NCBI RefSeq assembly: GCF_001439815.1
Contig: NZ_JYLM01000001.1
Span: forward strand, 496,001-560,000
Length of the DNA: 64,000 bases
Source: Pseudomonas orientalis
Lineage (GTDB): Bacteria; Pseudomonadota; Gammaproteobacteria; Pseudomonadales; Pseudomonadaceae
Reading direction: 5' to 3'
Shown here in pieces: positions 35,762-45,243 of this stretch. The notes below the pieces were generated by a model. That model did not search any database and was not told the origin of the DNA. It saw only the letters and a program-made list of their open reading frames with translations. The first letter of the stretch is position 1; the number at the start of each line of letters is the position of its first letter. Position numbers and translations under genes: made by a program.

Positions 35762-37153
35762 TTATTGACGATCGAGCCATACCGTCTGTGCATTACAGAA
35801 CTCGCGTACGCCGAAGTGCGACAGCTCACGGCCGAATCCGCTTTTTTTCACGCCACCGAATGCGACGCGCGGGTCGGAGACGCTGTAGGCGTTGACGAAG
35901 ATCCCACCGGTTTCCAACTGGTCGGCGATGTCCCGCGCTTTGGCCGGGTCGGTGGTGAAAATACTGGCGGTCAGGCCGAATTCGCTGTCGTTGGCCAGCG
36001 CCACCGCATGCTCGGCGTCGCGGGCGGTGATGATGGACGCGACGGGACCGAACAGTTCCTGTTTGAACGAGGTCATCTGGTCGGTGACGTCAGCCAGTAC
36101 GGTGGGCTCGTAATAGTTGCCTGCGCCAGCCACCTTGTTGCCGCCCAGCAGCAGAGTCGCGCCTTCTTCGAGGGTGGCCTGGACCTGGCCATGCAGCTCA
36201 TCGCGCAAGTCAAAGCGCGCCATGGGCCCGATGTAGGTGGCAGGCGAGGTCGGGTCGCCCACCACCAGGTTGCGGCTGGCTTCGACGAACCTGGCGGTAA
36301 AGGCTTCAACCACGCCTTGCTCGATGATCAGGCGCTTGGCGGCGGCGCAAACCTGGCCGCTGTTCTGGAAGCGGCCGATCAGCGCGGCCTGTACGGCGGC
36401 GTCGAGGTCAGCGTCGTTGAGCACGATGAATGGGTCGGAGCCGCCCAGTTCCAGCACGCATTTCTTCAGTGCTGCACCGGCCTGGGAACCGATGGCGATA
36501 CCGGCACGTACGCTGCCGGTGAGGGTGACGGCGGCGATGCGCGGGTCGGCGATGGCGCTGGACACACCCTCGGTGGTGACGTTGATGACTTCGAACAGGC
36601 CTTCAGCGAAGCCGGCTTTCTGGAACGCCTGCTGGATCAGGTAGGCGCTGCCCATCACGTTCGGCGCATGTTTAAGCACGTAGGTGTTGCCGGCGAGCAT
36701 CGTTGGTACGGCGCCGCGCAGCACTTGCCATACCGGGAAGTTCCACGGCATTACCGCAAGGATCGGACCCAGCGGGCGGTATTCGATCCGGGCGCTGCCG
36801 TTGTCCACCAGGGTCGGCTCCGGCGCGAGCATGGCGGGACCGTGCTGGGCATACCACTCGCTGAGCTGGGCGCATTTCTCGATTTCGGCGCGGGCCTGGG
36901 CGATGGGTTTGCCCATTTCCAGGGTAATCATTTGGGCCATCGCTTCGGCCTGGTCACGCAGGGCATTGGCCAGGGCCACCAGCAATTGCGCGCGCTGGTC
37001 GACCGGTTGGCGGCGCCAGGTGCGGAAGGCTGCGGTGGAACGGCTGAGCGCGGCATCCAGCTGCGATTGGCTTTCATACGCGTAGCTGCCAATGGTTTCG
37101 CCATTGGCCGGGTTGATCGACAAGGCGTGGGTCTGATGAGCAATAGCGTTCAT
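35762..37153 (-). CDS. sad: NAD(P)-dependent aldehyde (succinate-semialdehyde) dehydrogenase
   Basis: A 463-residue cytoplasmic enzyme. The general base Glu is in ELGGSDPF, the nucleophilic Cys in SGQVCAAAKR (about residue 269), and WNFPVWQ and the nucleotide-binding TGSVRAGIAI are present. The sequence style, with PLGPILAVMPWNFPVWQ, is that of E. coli Sad (YneI) rather than GabD. AGGA precedes the ATG. It is divergent from a PtrR-like LysR regulator, the arrangement of yneI/yneJ, which points to succinate semialdehyde from putrescine breakdown as substrate. Confidence 0.88.
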   Translation of the reverse strand: MNAIAHQTHALSINPANGETIGSYAYESQSQLDAALSRSTAAFRTWRRQPVDQRAQLLVALANALRDQAEAMAQMITLEMGKPIAQARAEIEKCAQLSEWYAQHGPAMLAPEPTLVDNGSARIEYRPLGPILAVMPWNFPVWQVLRGAVPTMLAGNTYVLKHAPNVMGSAYLIQQAFQKAGFAEGLFEVINVTTEGVSSAIADPRIAAVTLTGSVRAGIAIGSQAGAALKKCVLELGGSDPFIVLNDADLDAAVQAALIGRFQNSGQVCAAAKRLIIEQGVVEAFTARFVEASRNLVVGDPTSPATYIGPMARFDLRDELHGQVQATLEEGATLLLGGNKVAGAGNYYEPTVLADVTDQMTSFKQELFGPVASIITARDAEHAVALANDSEFGLTASIFTTDPAKARDIADQLETGGIFVNAYSVSDPRVAFGGVKKSGFGRELSHFGVREFCNAQTVWLDRQ

Positions 37154-37245
37154 GGCACCGTCCTGCTGGGGTGATGGGATGGAGGCCAGCGTACGGTGCT
37201 GGATCTTTTCTGGAAACTGAATAATATTAAGCAATACATTCACGA

Positions 37246-38130
37246 ATGGAGAATGAATTGGATCTGGTTCAGTTGGAAATCTTCAAGGCTGTTGCCGAAC
37301 AAGGCAGCATCAGCGCCGCCGCGCAATTGATTCACCGGGTGCCGTCGAACCTGACCACCCGGATCAAACAACTCGAGCAGGATCTGGGCGTGGAGTTGTT
37401 TATCCGCGAGAAAAGCCGCTTGCGCCTGTCACCGGCCGGGTGGAATTTCCTTGGCTATGCGCGGCGTATCCTCGATCTGGTCCAGGAAGCCCGCGCCACG
37501 GTGGCGGGGGAGGAGCCCCAGGGCGCCTTTGCCCTCGGCTCGCTGGAAAGTACCGCGGCGGTGCGAATTCCTGCGTTGCTGGCGGCGTATAACCAGCAGT
37601 ACACCAAGGTCGAGCTGGACCTGAGCACGGGACCGTCGGGCACGATGATCGAAGGCGTGCTGTCCGGGCGGTTGACGGCGGCCTTTGTCGATGGCCCGGT
37701 GCTGCACTCCACCCTGGAAGGCGTGGCAGTGTTTGAAGAGGAGATGGTGGTGATCGCGCCGCTGCACCACGGGCCGATCACGCGCGGGCAGGATGTGTCT
37801 GGCGAGAATATCTATACCTTTCGCTCCAACTGCTCGTATCGGCATCATTTCGAGCGCTGGTTTTCACAGGACGGTGCGGTGCCGGGCAGGATCTTCGAAA
37901 TCGAGTCCTACCACGGCATGCTGGCGTGCGTCAGCGCCGGGGCAGGGCTGGCCTTGATGCCACGCAGTATGCTGGAAAGCATGCCGGGGGCTGCGGCGGT
38001 AAGCGTTTGGCCGTTGAGCGATACGTTTCGGATTCTGCATACCTGGCTGATCTGGCGCCGAGGCACGGTGTCGCAGAGTCTGAACAGCTTCGTAAAACTG
38101 CTGGAGGAGCGCGGGCTTGCAGCAGCCTGA
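37246..38130 (+). CDS. ptrR: LysR-type regulator, PtrR-like
   Basis: A 294-residue regulator with an N-terminal winged helix-turn-helix ([20 protein letters not shown], then [20 protein letters not shown]) and a LysR substrate-binding domain. The [11 protein letters not shown] form of the recognition helix is that of PtrR (YneJ), which controls the succinate-semialdehyde dehydrogenase sad in E. coli, here the divergent neighbour. A TTG four codons downstream (37258) with GGAG before it gives the more family-like start MDLVQLE, so the ATG chosen may not be used. Confidence 0.88.
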   Translation: MENELDLVQLEIFKAVAEQGSISAAAQLIHRVPSNLTTRIKQLEQDLGVELFIREKSRLRLSPAGWNFLGYARRILDLVQEARATVAGEEPQGAFALGSLESTAAVRIPALLAAYNQQYTKVELDLSTGPSGTMIEGVLSGRLTAAFVDGPVLHSTLEGVAVFEEEMVVIAPLHHGPITRGQDVSGENIYTFRSNCSYRHHFERWFSQDGAVPGRIFEIESYHGMLACVSAGAGLALMPRSMLESMPGAAAVSVWPLSDTFRILHTWLIWRRGTVSQSLNSFVKLLEERGLAAA

Positions 38131-38134
38131 ATCG

Positions 38135-38290
38135 AATGTGGGAGGGGACTTGCCCTAATCTTGTAGGAGCGAGCTTGCTCGCGAAAATCGTCAACGATAA
38201 CGCCGTGTTCCTGGTAGCCCGCGGTGTCTTTGAGTTCTTCGCGAGCAAGCTCGCTCCTACGGTATCGGGGGCAAGCCCCCTCCCACATTT
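38135..38290. repeat. REPIN inserted inside another REPIN
   Basis: Outer element: a GTGGGAGG-type arm on the left (shortened, ending CTTGCCC) and a full ATCGGGGGCAAGCCCCCTCC arm on the right. Inner element (38162-38260): a complete TGTAGGAGCGAGC-type REPIN, both arms intact. This is a nested arrangement of two repeat families. Confidence 0.88.
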
Positions 38291-38296
38291 CGCTCA

Positions 38297-38506
38297 TCAG
38301 CCACCAAATTGCAGGGTGCCCATGGCCAATTTTGCCATCAGCGCGGTCGCGCCCAATTGCACCAGCCACAACGCCAGGCCACCGAGGAACACCCCCAGCG
38401 CCACTTGCAGCACCAGGCTTTTCTGGCGCTTGGCTTGCGGCGCGCGTGGAGCATAGTCGTGCAGTTCGTCGCGGTCGGCGCGCAGGTCCAGGTCGTCGTC
38501 TCTCAT
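38297..38506 (-). CDS. Small single-helix membrane protein
   Basis: A 69-residue protein with a charged N-terminus (RDDDLDLRADRDELHDY) and one hydrophobic helix (LVLQVALGVFLGGLALWLV) followed by a short polar tail. It is likely an inner-membrane anchor protein conserved in Pseudomonas, with unknown role. The ribosome-binding site is weak (GAGAG). Confidence 0.7.
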   Translation of the reverse strand: MRDDDLDLRADRDELHDYAPRAPQAKRQKSLVLQVALGVFLGGLALWLVQLGATALMAKLAMGTLQFGG

Positions 38507-38564
38507 AGGGCTCTCACAGCAAAGGGGCAGTCGGTGTGCAGTCTAGTGGGTTCGCCAACAAAAA

Positions 38565-38587
38565 GGGGGAAGCCCTCGGCTTCCCCC
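38565..38587 (-). terminator. Intrinsic terminator of the aminotransferase gene
   Basis: Ten-base arms GGGGGAAGCC and GGCTTCCCCC around a three-base loop; on the reverse strand it is followed by a T run (TTTTTG). Confidence 0.88.
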
Positions 38588-38606
38588 TCGTTCAACGCTG
38601 GCAGGT

Positions 38607-39803
38607 TTACAGCACCTGAACGATTGCCTGTGTGACCGCGGCAATGTTCGACTGGTTCAGCGCCGCCACACAGATACGGCCGGTGTCCAGTGCATAGATG
38701 CCAAATTCGCTGCGCAGGCGGGTCACTTGCTCAACCGTCAACCCGGAGTAGGAGAACATTCCACGCTGGCGACCGACAAAGCTGAAATCGTGGCCGGGAG
38801 CAGCCTTGGTCAGCTGCGCCACCATCTGCTCGCGCATGCCGCGGATGCGCAGGCGCATTTCGGCCAGTTCGGTTTCCCACTGGGCGCGCAGTTCAGGGTT
38901 GTTCAGTACCGCCGCAACGATCGCTGCGCCGTGGGTGGGCGGGTTGGAATAGTTGGTACGGATCACACGCTTGACCTGGGACAGGATGCGCGCGCTTTCT
39001 TCCTTGGAGTCGCCGACGATGGACAAGGCGCCCACGCGTTCGCCGTACAGGGAGAACGACTTGGAGAACGAGCTGGACACAAAGAAGGTCAGGCCCGACT
39101 GCGCGAACAGGCGCACCGCGGCGGCGTCTTCGTGGATGCCGTCGCCGAAGCCCTGGTAGGCCATATCAAGGAACGGCACCAGGTTCTTGGCCTTGATCAC
39201 GTCCAGTACGTTCTGCCAGTCCGCCGGGCTCAGGTCGACGCCGGTCGGGTTGTGGCAGCAGGCGTGCAACACCACGATGGATTGTGGCGGCAGGGCGTTG
39301 AGGTCTTCGAGCAGGCCGCTACGGTTGACGTCGTGGGTGGCGGCGTCGTAGTAGCGGTAGTTCTGCACCGGGAAACCGGCGGTTTCGAACAGTGCGCGGT
39401 GGTTTTCCCAGCTTGGGTCGCTGATGGCGACGACGGCGTCGGGCAGCAACTGCTTGAGGAAGTCGGCACCGAGCTTCAGCGCGCCCGTGCCACCCACGGC
39501 CTGCACGGTGACCACACGGCCGGCTTCGAGCAGTGGCGACTGATCACCGAACAGCAGGGTTTGCACGGCCTTGTCGTAGGCCGCGATGCCGTCAATCGGC
39601 AAGTAGCCACGGGCGGCATGCTGCGCCACGCGAATGGCTTCCGCTTCGGCAACGGCACGCAAGAGCGGAATCTTCCCCTCCTCGTTGCAGTAAACGCCCA
39701 CGCCAAGGTTGACCTTGGTGGTTCGAGTATCGGCGTTGAATGCTTCGTTGAGGCCCAGGATTGGATCGCGTGGTGCCATTTCGACAGCGGAGAACAGGCT
39801 CAT
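38607..39803 (-). CDS. tyrB: Aromatic-amino-acid/aspartate aminotransferase
   Basis: A 398-residue class I aminotransferase. The N-terminus MSLFSAVEMAPRDPILGLNE, NLGVGVYCNEEGKIPLL, and the PLP-binding Lys in SSSFSKSFSLYGERVGAL are typical of the TyrB/AspC branch; HACCHNPTGVDL and the C-terminal active-site Arg in GRICVAALN are also present. It transfers amino groups between aromatic amino acids or aspartate and 2-oxoglutarate. The shorter ATG was chosen because it begins the family-typical sequence. It is divergent from uvrB. Confidence 0.93.
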   Translation of the reverse strand: MSLFSAVEMAPRDPILGLNEAFNADTRTTKVNLGVGVYCNEEGKIPLLRAVAEAEAIRVAQHAARGYLPIDGIAAYDKAVQTLLFGDQSPLLEAGRVVTVQAVGGTGALKLGADFLKQLLPDAVVAISDPSWENHRALFETAGFPVQNYRYYDAATHDVNRSGLLEDLNALPPQSIVVLHACCHNPTGVDLSPADWQNVLDVIKAKNLVPFLDMAYQGFGDGIHEDAAAVRLFAQSGLTFFVSSSFSKSFSLYGERVGALSIVGDSKEESARILSQVKRVIRTNYSNPPTHGAAIVAAVLNNPELRAQWETELAEMRLRIRGMREQMVAQLTKAAPGHDFSFVGRQRGMFSYSGLTVEQVTRLRSEFGIYALDTGRICVAALNQSNIAAVTQAIVQVL

Positions 39804-40145
39804 TTTTGCGGCAGCTCTATGGGGGAGGGGAGGGACGTGTCGCGCTCCAGCCGGTTGCACTAGAGCGGTGCACAAACGGGGAGCTAGTATAGAGGCCATC
39901 ACGGCTGAGGGCGACAGCGGAAATGGCTTTTCGGCCAAGTTTTTCGCTTTAATGGCCGACCGTTAGTCTTATTGCAGATTGATCCCGGACCGCAGGTAGG
40001 ACGATTGCCTTGAAACCCGACACCTTCGTCACCACTACTACGGCTATCATGGTTTTTTCCTGCAACCTGCGATGATTATTCGTGGGTTGCTGAGCTATTT
40101 CGTCCCTGGCGGTGTTGAGTCTGGGGTGACCACACGAGGTACGTT
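39804..40145. other. Divergent promoter region of tyrB and uvrB
   Basis: No gene. A reverse-strand TATACT (39886-39891) could be the -10 box of the aminotransferase gene. I looked for a LexA site before uvrB and did not find a clear CTG-N10-CAG palindrome. Confidence 0.5.
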
Positions 40146-42161
40146 ATGTCGGATTTCCAGCTCGTCACCCGTTTTGAACCCGCCGGCGACCAACCGGAAG
40201 CCATTCGCCAGATGGTCGAAGGCATCGAGGCCGGCCTGGCGCATCAGACGCTGCTCGGGGTGACCGGTTCAGGCAAGACATTCAGCATCGCCAACGTGAT
40301 CGCACAGATCAATCGCCCGACCCTGGTACTGGCGCCGAACAAAACCCTGGCCGCGCAGCTGTATGGCGAGTTCAAGGCGTTCTTCCCGAACAACGCGGTG
40401 GAGTATTTCGTCTCCTACTACGACTACTACCAGCCCGAAGCCTATGTGCCGTCCTCCGACACCTTCATCGAGAAAGATGCCTCGATCAACGACCATATCG
40501 AGCAGATGCGGCTGTCGGCGACCAAGGCCCTGTTGGAGCGCAAGGACGCGATCATCGTCACCACGGTGTCGTGCATCTACGGTCTGGGCAGCCCGGAAAC
40601 CTATTTGAAAATGGTGCTGCACGTTGATCGGGGCGACAAGCTCGACCAGCGCGAACTGCTGCGGCGCCTGACCAGCTTGCAGTACACCCGTAACGACATG
40701 GACTTTGCCCGCGCCACCTTCCGCGTGCGCGGCGATGTGATCGATATCTACCCGGCCGAATCCGACTTGGAAGCGATCCGCATCGAGCTGTTCGACGATG
40801 AAGTCGAAAGCCTGTCGGCCTTCGACCCCTTGACCGGCGAGGTGATCCGCAAACTGCCGCGCTTCACCTTCTACCCGAAAAGCCACTATGTGACCCCGCG
40901 TGAAACCCTGATGGGCGCAATCGAGGGCATCAAGGTCGAACTGGCCGAGCGCCTGGAATACCTGCGCGCCAACAACAAGCTGGTGGAAGCCCAACGCCTG
41001 GAACAGCGTACCCGCTTCGACCTGGAGATGATTCTGGAGCTGGGCTATTGCAATGGCATCGAAAACTACTCGCGCTACCTGTCGGGTCGCGAGTCCGGTG
41101 CGCCGCCACCGACACTCTATGATTACCTGCCGCCGGACGCGTTGCTGGTGATCGACGAGTCCCACGTCAGCGTGCCGCAAGTGGGCGCGATGTATAAGGG
41201 CGACCGTTCACGCAAGGAAACCCTGGTGGAATACGGTTTCCGCCTGCCCTCGGCGCTGGATAACCGGCCGATGCGTTTCGACGAATGGGAAGCCATCAGC
41301 CCGCAGACTATCTTCGTCTCCGCCACGCCCGGCAACTACGAGGCCGAACATGCCGGCCGGGTCATTGAGCAGGTCGTGCGACCGACCGGTCTGGTGGACC
41401 CGCAGATCGAAATCCGCCCGGCGCTGACCCAGGTCGACGACCTGCTGTCGGAGATCAACAAGCGCGTGGCCCTGGAAGAGCGGGTGCTGGTCACCACCTT
41501 GACCAAACGCATGTCCGAAGACTTGACCGATTACTTGGCCGACCACGGCGTGCGCGTGCGTTATCTGCACTCGGACATCGACACCGTGGAGCGTGTGGAA
41601 ATCATTCGCGATCTGCGCCTGGGCACCTTTGACGTGCTGGTGGGCATCAACCTGCTGCGCGAAGGCTTGGACATGCCCGAGGTGTCGCTGGTGGCGATCC
41701 TGGACGCGGACAAGGAGGGCTTCCTGCGCTCCGAGCGTTCGCTGATTCAGACCATCGGCCGTGCGGCGCGTAACCTCAACGGCCGGGCGATCCTGTATGC
41801 GGACCGCATCACCGGCTCCATGGAGCGGGCGATCGGCGAGACCGAACGTCGTCGCGAGAAGCAGATTGCGTTCAACCTGGAACACGGCATCACCCCCAAA
41901 GGCGTGTTCAAGGATGTGGCCGACATCATGGAAGGCGCCACCGTGCCCGGCTCGCGCAGCAAGAAGCGCAAGGGCATGGCCAAGGCCGCCGAAGAAAGCG
42001 CCAAGTACGAGAACGAACTGCGCTCGCCGAGTGAGATCACCAAGCGCATTCGGCAGTTGGAAGAGAAGATGTATCAGTTGGCGCGGGATCTGGAGTTCGA
42101 GGCGGCGGCGCAGACGCGCGATGAGATTGGCAAGTTGCGCGAGCGGTTGTTGGCTGTCTGA
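40146..42161 (+). CDS. uvrB: Excinuclease ABC subunit B
   Basis: A 671-residue DNA repair helicase-like protein. Walker A is GVTGSGKT (about residues 39-46), the beta-hairpin region is [24 protein letters not shown]-like [11 protein letters not shown] follows, then SF2 motifs with [17 protein letters not shown] and the C-terminal UVR domain ([20 protein letters not shown]). UvrB verifies damage with UvrA and recruits UvrC. Full length for the family. It is monocistronic here, followed by a repeat and gltX. Confidence 0.97.
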   Translation: MSDFQLVTRFEPAGDQPEAIRQMVEGIEAGLAHQTLLGVTGSGKTFSIANVIAQINRPTLVLAPNKTLAAQLYGEFKAFFPNNAVEYFVSYYDYYQPEAYVPSSDTFIEKDASINDHIEQMRLSATKALLERKDAIIVTTVSCIYGLGSPETYLKMVLHVDRGDKLDQRELLRRLTSLQYTRNDMDFARATFRVRGDVIDIYPAESDLEAIRIELFDDEVESLSAFDPLTGEVIRKLPRFTFYPKSHYVTPRETLMGAIEGIKVELAERLEYLRANNKLVEAQRLEQRTRFDLEMILELGYCNGIENYSRYLSGRESGAPPPTLYDYLPPDALLVIDESHVSVPQVGAMYKGDRSRKETLVEYGFRLPSALDNRPMRFDEWEAISPQTIFVSATPGNYEAEHAGRVIEQVVRPTGLVDPQIEIRPALTQVDDLLSEINKRVALEERVLVTTLTKRMSEDLTDYLADHGVRVRYLHSDIDTVERVEIIRDLRLGTFDVLVGINLLREGLDMPEVSLVAILDADKEGFLRSERSLIQTIGRAARNLNGRAILYADRITGSMERAIGETERRREKQIAFNLEHGITPKGVFKDVADIMEGATVPGSRSKKRKGMAKAAEESAKYENELRSPSEITKRIRQLEEKMYQLARDLEFEAAAQTRDEIGKLRERLLAV

Positions 42162-42184
42162 TCTGTGGTGGCTTCACTGGCCTC

Positions 42185-42276
42185 ATTGGGGGCAAGCCCC
42201 CTCCCACATTTGACTGTATTCACACATGCAGATGTGTGAACCCCATTCAGTGTGGGAGGAGGCTTGCCCCCGATGG
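42185..42276. repeat. Pair of REPs in reversed arrangement around a palindrome
   Basis: TGGGGGCAAGCCCCCTCCCA comes first and TGTGGGAGGAGGCTTGCCCC second, the opposite orientation to the other REPINs of this family. In the loop lies a perfect palindrome with arms TTCACACAT and ATGTGTGAA and four bases between. Confidence 0.85.
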
Positions 42277-42367
42277 CCGCGCCTCGGTCTCCCGGAATCA
42301 CCCAAGCTGGTGTTACCATTCGCCCCTTGTTTCAATTTTCAGTTTCATCGCCCATTCGAGACCAGCC

Positions 42368-43849
42368 ATGACCACCGTCCGCACGCGCATTGCGCCATCG
42401 CCTACTGGGGATCCCCACGTCGGCACTGCTTACATCGCCCTGTTCAACTACTGCTTTGCCAAGCAGCACGGCGGTGAATTCATCCTGCGGATCGAAGACA
42501 CCGATCAACTGCGCTCGACCCGTGAGTCGGAACAGCAGATTTTCGATGCCCTGCGCTGGCTGGGCATCACCTGGGCGGAAGGCCCGGACGTCGGCGGCCC
42601 CCACGGCCCGTATCGCCAGAGCGAGCGCAGCGATATCTATAAGCAGTACACCCAGCAGTTGGTGGACATGGGTCATGCGTTCCCGTGCTTCTGCACCGCC
42701 GAAGAGCTGGACCAGATGCGCGCCGAGCAACAGGCCCGTGGCGAGACACCGCGCTACGATGGCCGCGCGCTGCTGCTGTCCAAGGAAGAAGTGGCCGCGC
42801 GCCTGGCCGCCGGCGAGCCCCATGTGATCCGCATGAAAGTGCCGAGCGAAGGCGTGTGCGTGGTGCCGGACATGCTGCGCGGTGATGTCGAGATTCCGTG
42901 GGACCGCATGGACATGCAGGTGCTGATGAAGACCGACGGCCTGCCGACGTACTTCCTGGCCAACGTGGTCGACGACCACCTGATGGGCATCACCCATGTG
43001 CTGCGTGGCGAAGAATGGCTGCCGTCGGCGCCCAAGCTGATCCTGCTCTACGAATATTTCGGCTGGGAACAGCCGCAGCTGTGCTACATGCCGCTGCTGC
43101 GTAACCCGGACAAGAGCAAGCTGTCCAAGCGCAAGAACCCTACGTCGGTGACCTTCTACGAGCGCATGGGCTTTATGCCTGAAGCGATGCTCAACTACCT
43201 GGGCCGCATGGGCTGGTCGATGCCGGACGAGCGCGAGAAATTCTCGCTGCAGGAAATGGTCGACAACTTCGACCTGTCCCGCGTGTCCCTGGGCGGGCCG
43301 ATTTTCGATATCGAGAAACTGTCGTGGCTCAACGGCCAGTGGCTGCGTGATTTGCCGGTGGAAGAGTTCGCCAGCCGTGTGCAGCAGTGGGCGTTGAACC
43401 CTGAGTACATGATGAAGATTGCGCCATTGGTGCAGGGCAGGGTAGAGACGTTCAGCCAGGTCGCACCGTTGGCCAGTTTCTTCTTCGCCGGGGGCGTGAA
43501 CCCGGATGCCAAGCTGTTTGAGTCCAAGAAACTCTCGGCTGATCAGGTTCGCCAGCTGATGCAGTTGATCCTGTGGAAGCTCGAAAGCCTGCGCCAGTGG
43601 GAGAAGGATGCGATCACCGCGACGATCCAGGCGGTGGTCGAGTCCCTGGAACTGAAATTGCGCGATGCCATGCCCTTGATGTTTGCCGCGATTACCGGGC
43701 AGGCCAGTTCGGTGTCGGTGCTCGATGCGATGGAAATCCTCGGCCCGGACCTCACGCGTTTCCGTCTGCGCCAAGCCCTTGATTTGCTTGGTGGTGTCTC
43801 GAAGAAAGAAAACAAGGAGTGGGAAAAGCTGCTGGGCGCTATCGCTTAA
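42368..43849 (+). CDS. gltX: Glutamyl-tRNA synthetase
   Basis: A 493-residue class I aminoacyl-tRNA synthetase. The HIGH-like motif is in [17 protein letters not shown] and the KMSKS-like motif reads [25 protein letters not shown] and HVLRGEEW are conserved. It charges tRNA-Glu, and tRNA-Glu genes lie just downstream. The ATG at [11 protein letters not shown] is the family start; upstream in-frame codons run through the REP. Confidence 0.97.
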   Translation: MTTVRTRIAPSPTGDPHVGTAYIALFNYCFAKQHGGEFILRIEDTDQLRSTRESEQQIFDALRWLGITWAEGPDVGGPHGPYRQSERSDIYKQYTQQLVDMGHAFPCFCTAEELDQMRAEQQARGETPRYDGRALLLSKEEVAARLAAGEPHVIRMKVPSEGVCVVPDMLRGDVEIPWDRMDMQVLMKTDGLPTYFLANVVDDHLMGITHVLRGEEWLPSAPKLILLYEYFGWEQPQLCYMPLLRNPDKSKLSKRKNPTSVTFYERMGFMPEAMLNYLGRMGWSMPDEREKFSLQEMVDNFDLSRVSLGGPIFDIEKLSWLNGQWLRDLPVEEFASRVQQWALNPEYMMKIAPLVQGRVETFSQVAPLASFFFAGGVNPDAKLFESKKLSADQVRQLMQLILWKLESLRQWEKDAITATIQAVVESLELKLRDAMPLMFAAITGQASSVSVLDAMEILGPDLTRFRLRQALDLLGGVSKKENKEWEKLLGAIA

Positions 43850-43865
43850 GCAGACCCATGTAGAG

Positions 43866-43893
43866 ACGAAACCCCGGTTTTCCGGGGTTTCGT
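43866..43893 (+). terminator. Terminator-like hairpin after gltX
   Basis: Arms ACGAAACCCCGG and CCGGGGTTTCGT around TTTT. The downstream T tract is poor, so termination may be partial or may need Rho. Confidence 0.7.
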
Positions 43894-43946
43894 CGGTAAG
43901 TGATTGTTATCCCGGCAAAAAATTTTGGAAATTGTTGAAAATAAAT

Positions 43947-43975
43947 TTGACACGTTTCGAAACCGCCATTAAGAT
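43947..43975 (+). promoter_or_regulatory. Sigma-70 promoter of the tRNA operon
   Basis: TTGACA and TAAGAT with exactly 17 bases between them, followed by a GC-rich stretch (CGCCCCGTCC) before the first tRNA. A perfect -35 plus GC-rich discriminator is typical of stringently controlled stable-RNA promoters. Confidence 0.85.
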
Positions 43976-43996
43976 TCGCCCCGTCCTCACCGATGA

Positions 43997-44072
<76 letters not shown>

Positions 44073-44150
44073 ATTTACAGATTCGAGGTCTGGCCACACC
44101 GTCCTTGAATCGATCGGCACTCAGCGCCGATCAGCTGTACAGAAGGTTTT

Positions 44151-44226
44151 GTCCCCTTCGTCTAGTGGCCTAGGACACCGCCCTTTCACGGCGGTAACAG
44201 GGGTTCGAGTCCCCTAGGGGACGCCA
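44151..44226 (+). tRNA. tRNA-Glu (TTC)
   Basis: A 76-base cloverleaf starting GTCCCCTTCGTCTAG, anticodon loop CTTTCAC between CCGCC and GGCGG, so anticodon TTC. CCA is encoded. Confidence 0.97.
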
Positions 44227-44275
44227 GTTTCAACAAGCAGCTCGAAAGGTCTGCTGCGCCGCCAGGCGAAAAATC

Positions 44276-44351
<76 letters not shown>

Positions 44352-44430
44352 ATCTACAGGTTCAAGGTCTGGCCACACCGTCCTTGAATCGATCGGCACT
44401 CAGCGTCGATCAGTTGTACAGAAGGTTTGT

Positions 44431-44506
44431 GTCCCCTTCGTCTAGTGGCCTAGGACACCGCCCTTTCACGGCGGTAACAGGGGTTCGAGTCCCCTAGGGG
44501 ACGCCA
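44431..44506 (+). tRNA. tRNA-Glu (TTC), second copy
   Basis: Identical to the first tRNA-Glu; period 280 bases. The Ala-Glu spacers of the two pairs differ at only a few bases, showing a recent tandem duplication. Confidence 0.97.
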
Positions 44507-44512
44507 CGATTA

Positions 44513-44562
44513 CCCGCTCTGCGGGATTTTTAAGGGTCATTCAATTATTGAATGGCCCTTTT
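44513..44562 (+). terminator. Double terminator of the tRNA operon
   Basis: First hairpin CCCGC-TCT-GCGGG followed by ATTTTT, then a second stem AAGGGTCATTCAAT paired with ATTGAATGGCCCTT, followed by TTGTTTG. Confidence 0.85.
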
Positions 44563-44640
44563 GTTTGTCTGGCGTTTGGCCAATTCTCTTTCCACGTCCT
44601 TTCTTCTGTTCTGACCAATGGTCGTGTTTGTCGCTTGCGC

Positions 44641-44663
44641 AATATTATTATGGTAATAATATT
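44641..44663. promoter_or_regulatory. Perfect palindrome, likely TetR operator
   Basis: Arms AATATTATTA and TAATAATATT separated by TGG, 25 bases before the TetR gene start. Its position and symmetry fit an autoregulatory operator. Confidence 0.75.
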
Positions 44664-44688
44664 CAACCCATGAGAGACGGAGGCTTTG

Positions 44689-45228
44689 ATGAGCGATAAA
44701 AAAGCGCAAACACGCGAACGCATCCTGCAGGCGGCCAGCGCGGCATTGATTCAGCGCGGCCCGGCTGAGCCGAGTGTCGGTGAAGTCATGGGCGCGGCAG
44801 GGCTGACGGTGGGTGGTTTTTATGCGCACTTTGAAAGCAAGGATGCGCTGATGCTGGAGGCCTTCACTCAGCTGCTGGCCAAGCGTCGCGCGGCGATTGA
44901 AGACCTGGACGCCCAACTGACCGGTGAAGAGCGCAGGAGCCTGGTGGCGGCGTTTTACTTGTCACGCAAGCACCGCGATTCCACCGGCCAGGCATGCCCG
45001 CTGCCGGCGACCGTCGGCGAGATGGGTCGTTTGCCGGACGAATTCCGTCAGGCATTGAACGAGCATTGCGAGCTGATGACCGCTCAACTGGCGGCCAGCC
45101 CGGAAGATACCGACAAGGCCCTGGCCGACATGGCGCTGATGGTCGGTGGCCTGACGCTGGCGCGGGCCCTGGGTCCGGGCGAGCTGTCCGATCGTGTGCT
45201 GCGCGCCGCCAAGTCGGCGGTACGCTGA
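44689..45228 (+). CDS. TetR-family repressor
   Basis: A 179-residue regulator with the TetR helix-turn-helix at the N-terminus (RERILQAASAALIQRG, VGEVMGAAGLTVGGFYAHFESKDAL) and a ligand-binding helical domain. The sequence resembles AcrR/NemR-like repressors that respond to electrophiles or lipophilic compounds. GGAGG stands 6 bases before the ATG; an in-frame TTG precedes it by one codon. A perfect palindrome upstream and a hydrolase gene 15 bases downstream suggest it represses an operon that includes itself. Confidence 0.9.
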   Translation: MSDKKAQTRERILQAASAALIQRGPAEPSVGEVMGAAGLTVGGFYAHFESKDALMLEAFTQLLAKRRAAIEDLDAQLTGEERRSLVAAFYLSRKHRDSTGQACPLPATVGEMGRLPDEFRQALNEHCELMTAQLAASPEDTDKALADMALMVGGLTLARALGPGELSDRVLRAAKSAVR

Positions 45229-45243
45229 AGAGGGGTTCACAGC

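Noticed and set aside
39804..40145. LexA box expected before uvrB
   Set aside because: No clear CTG-N10-CAG palindrome could be seen.
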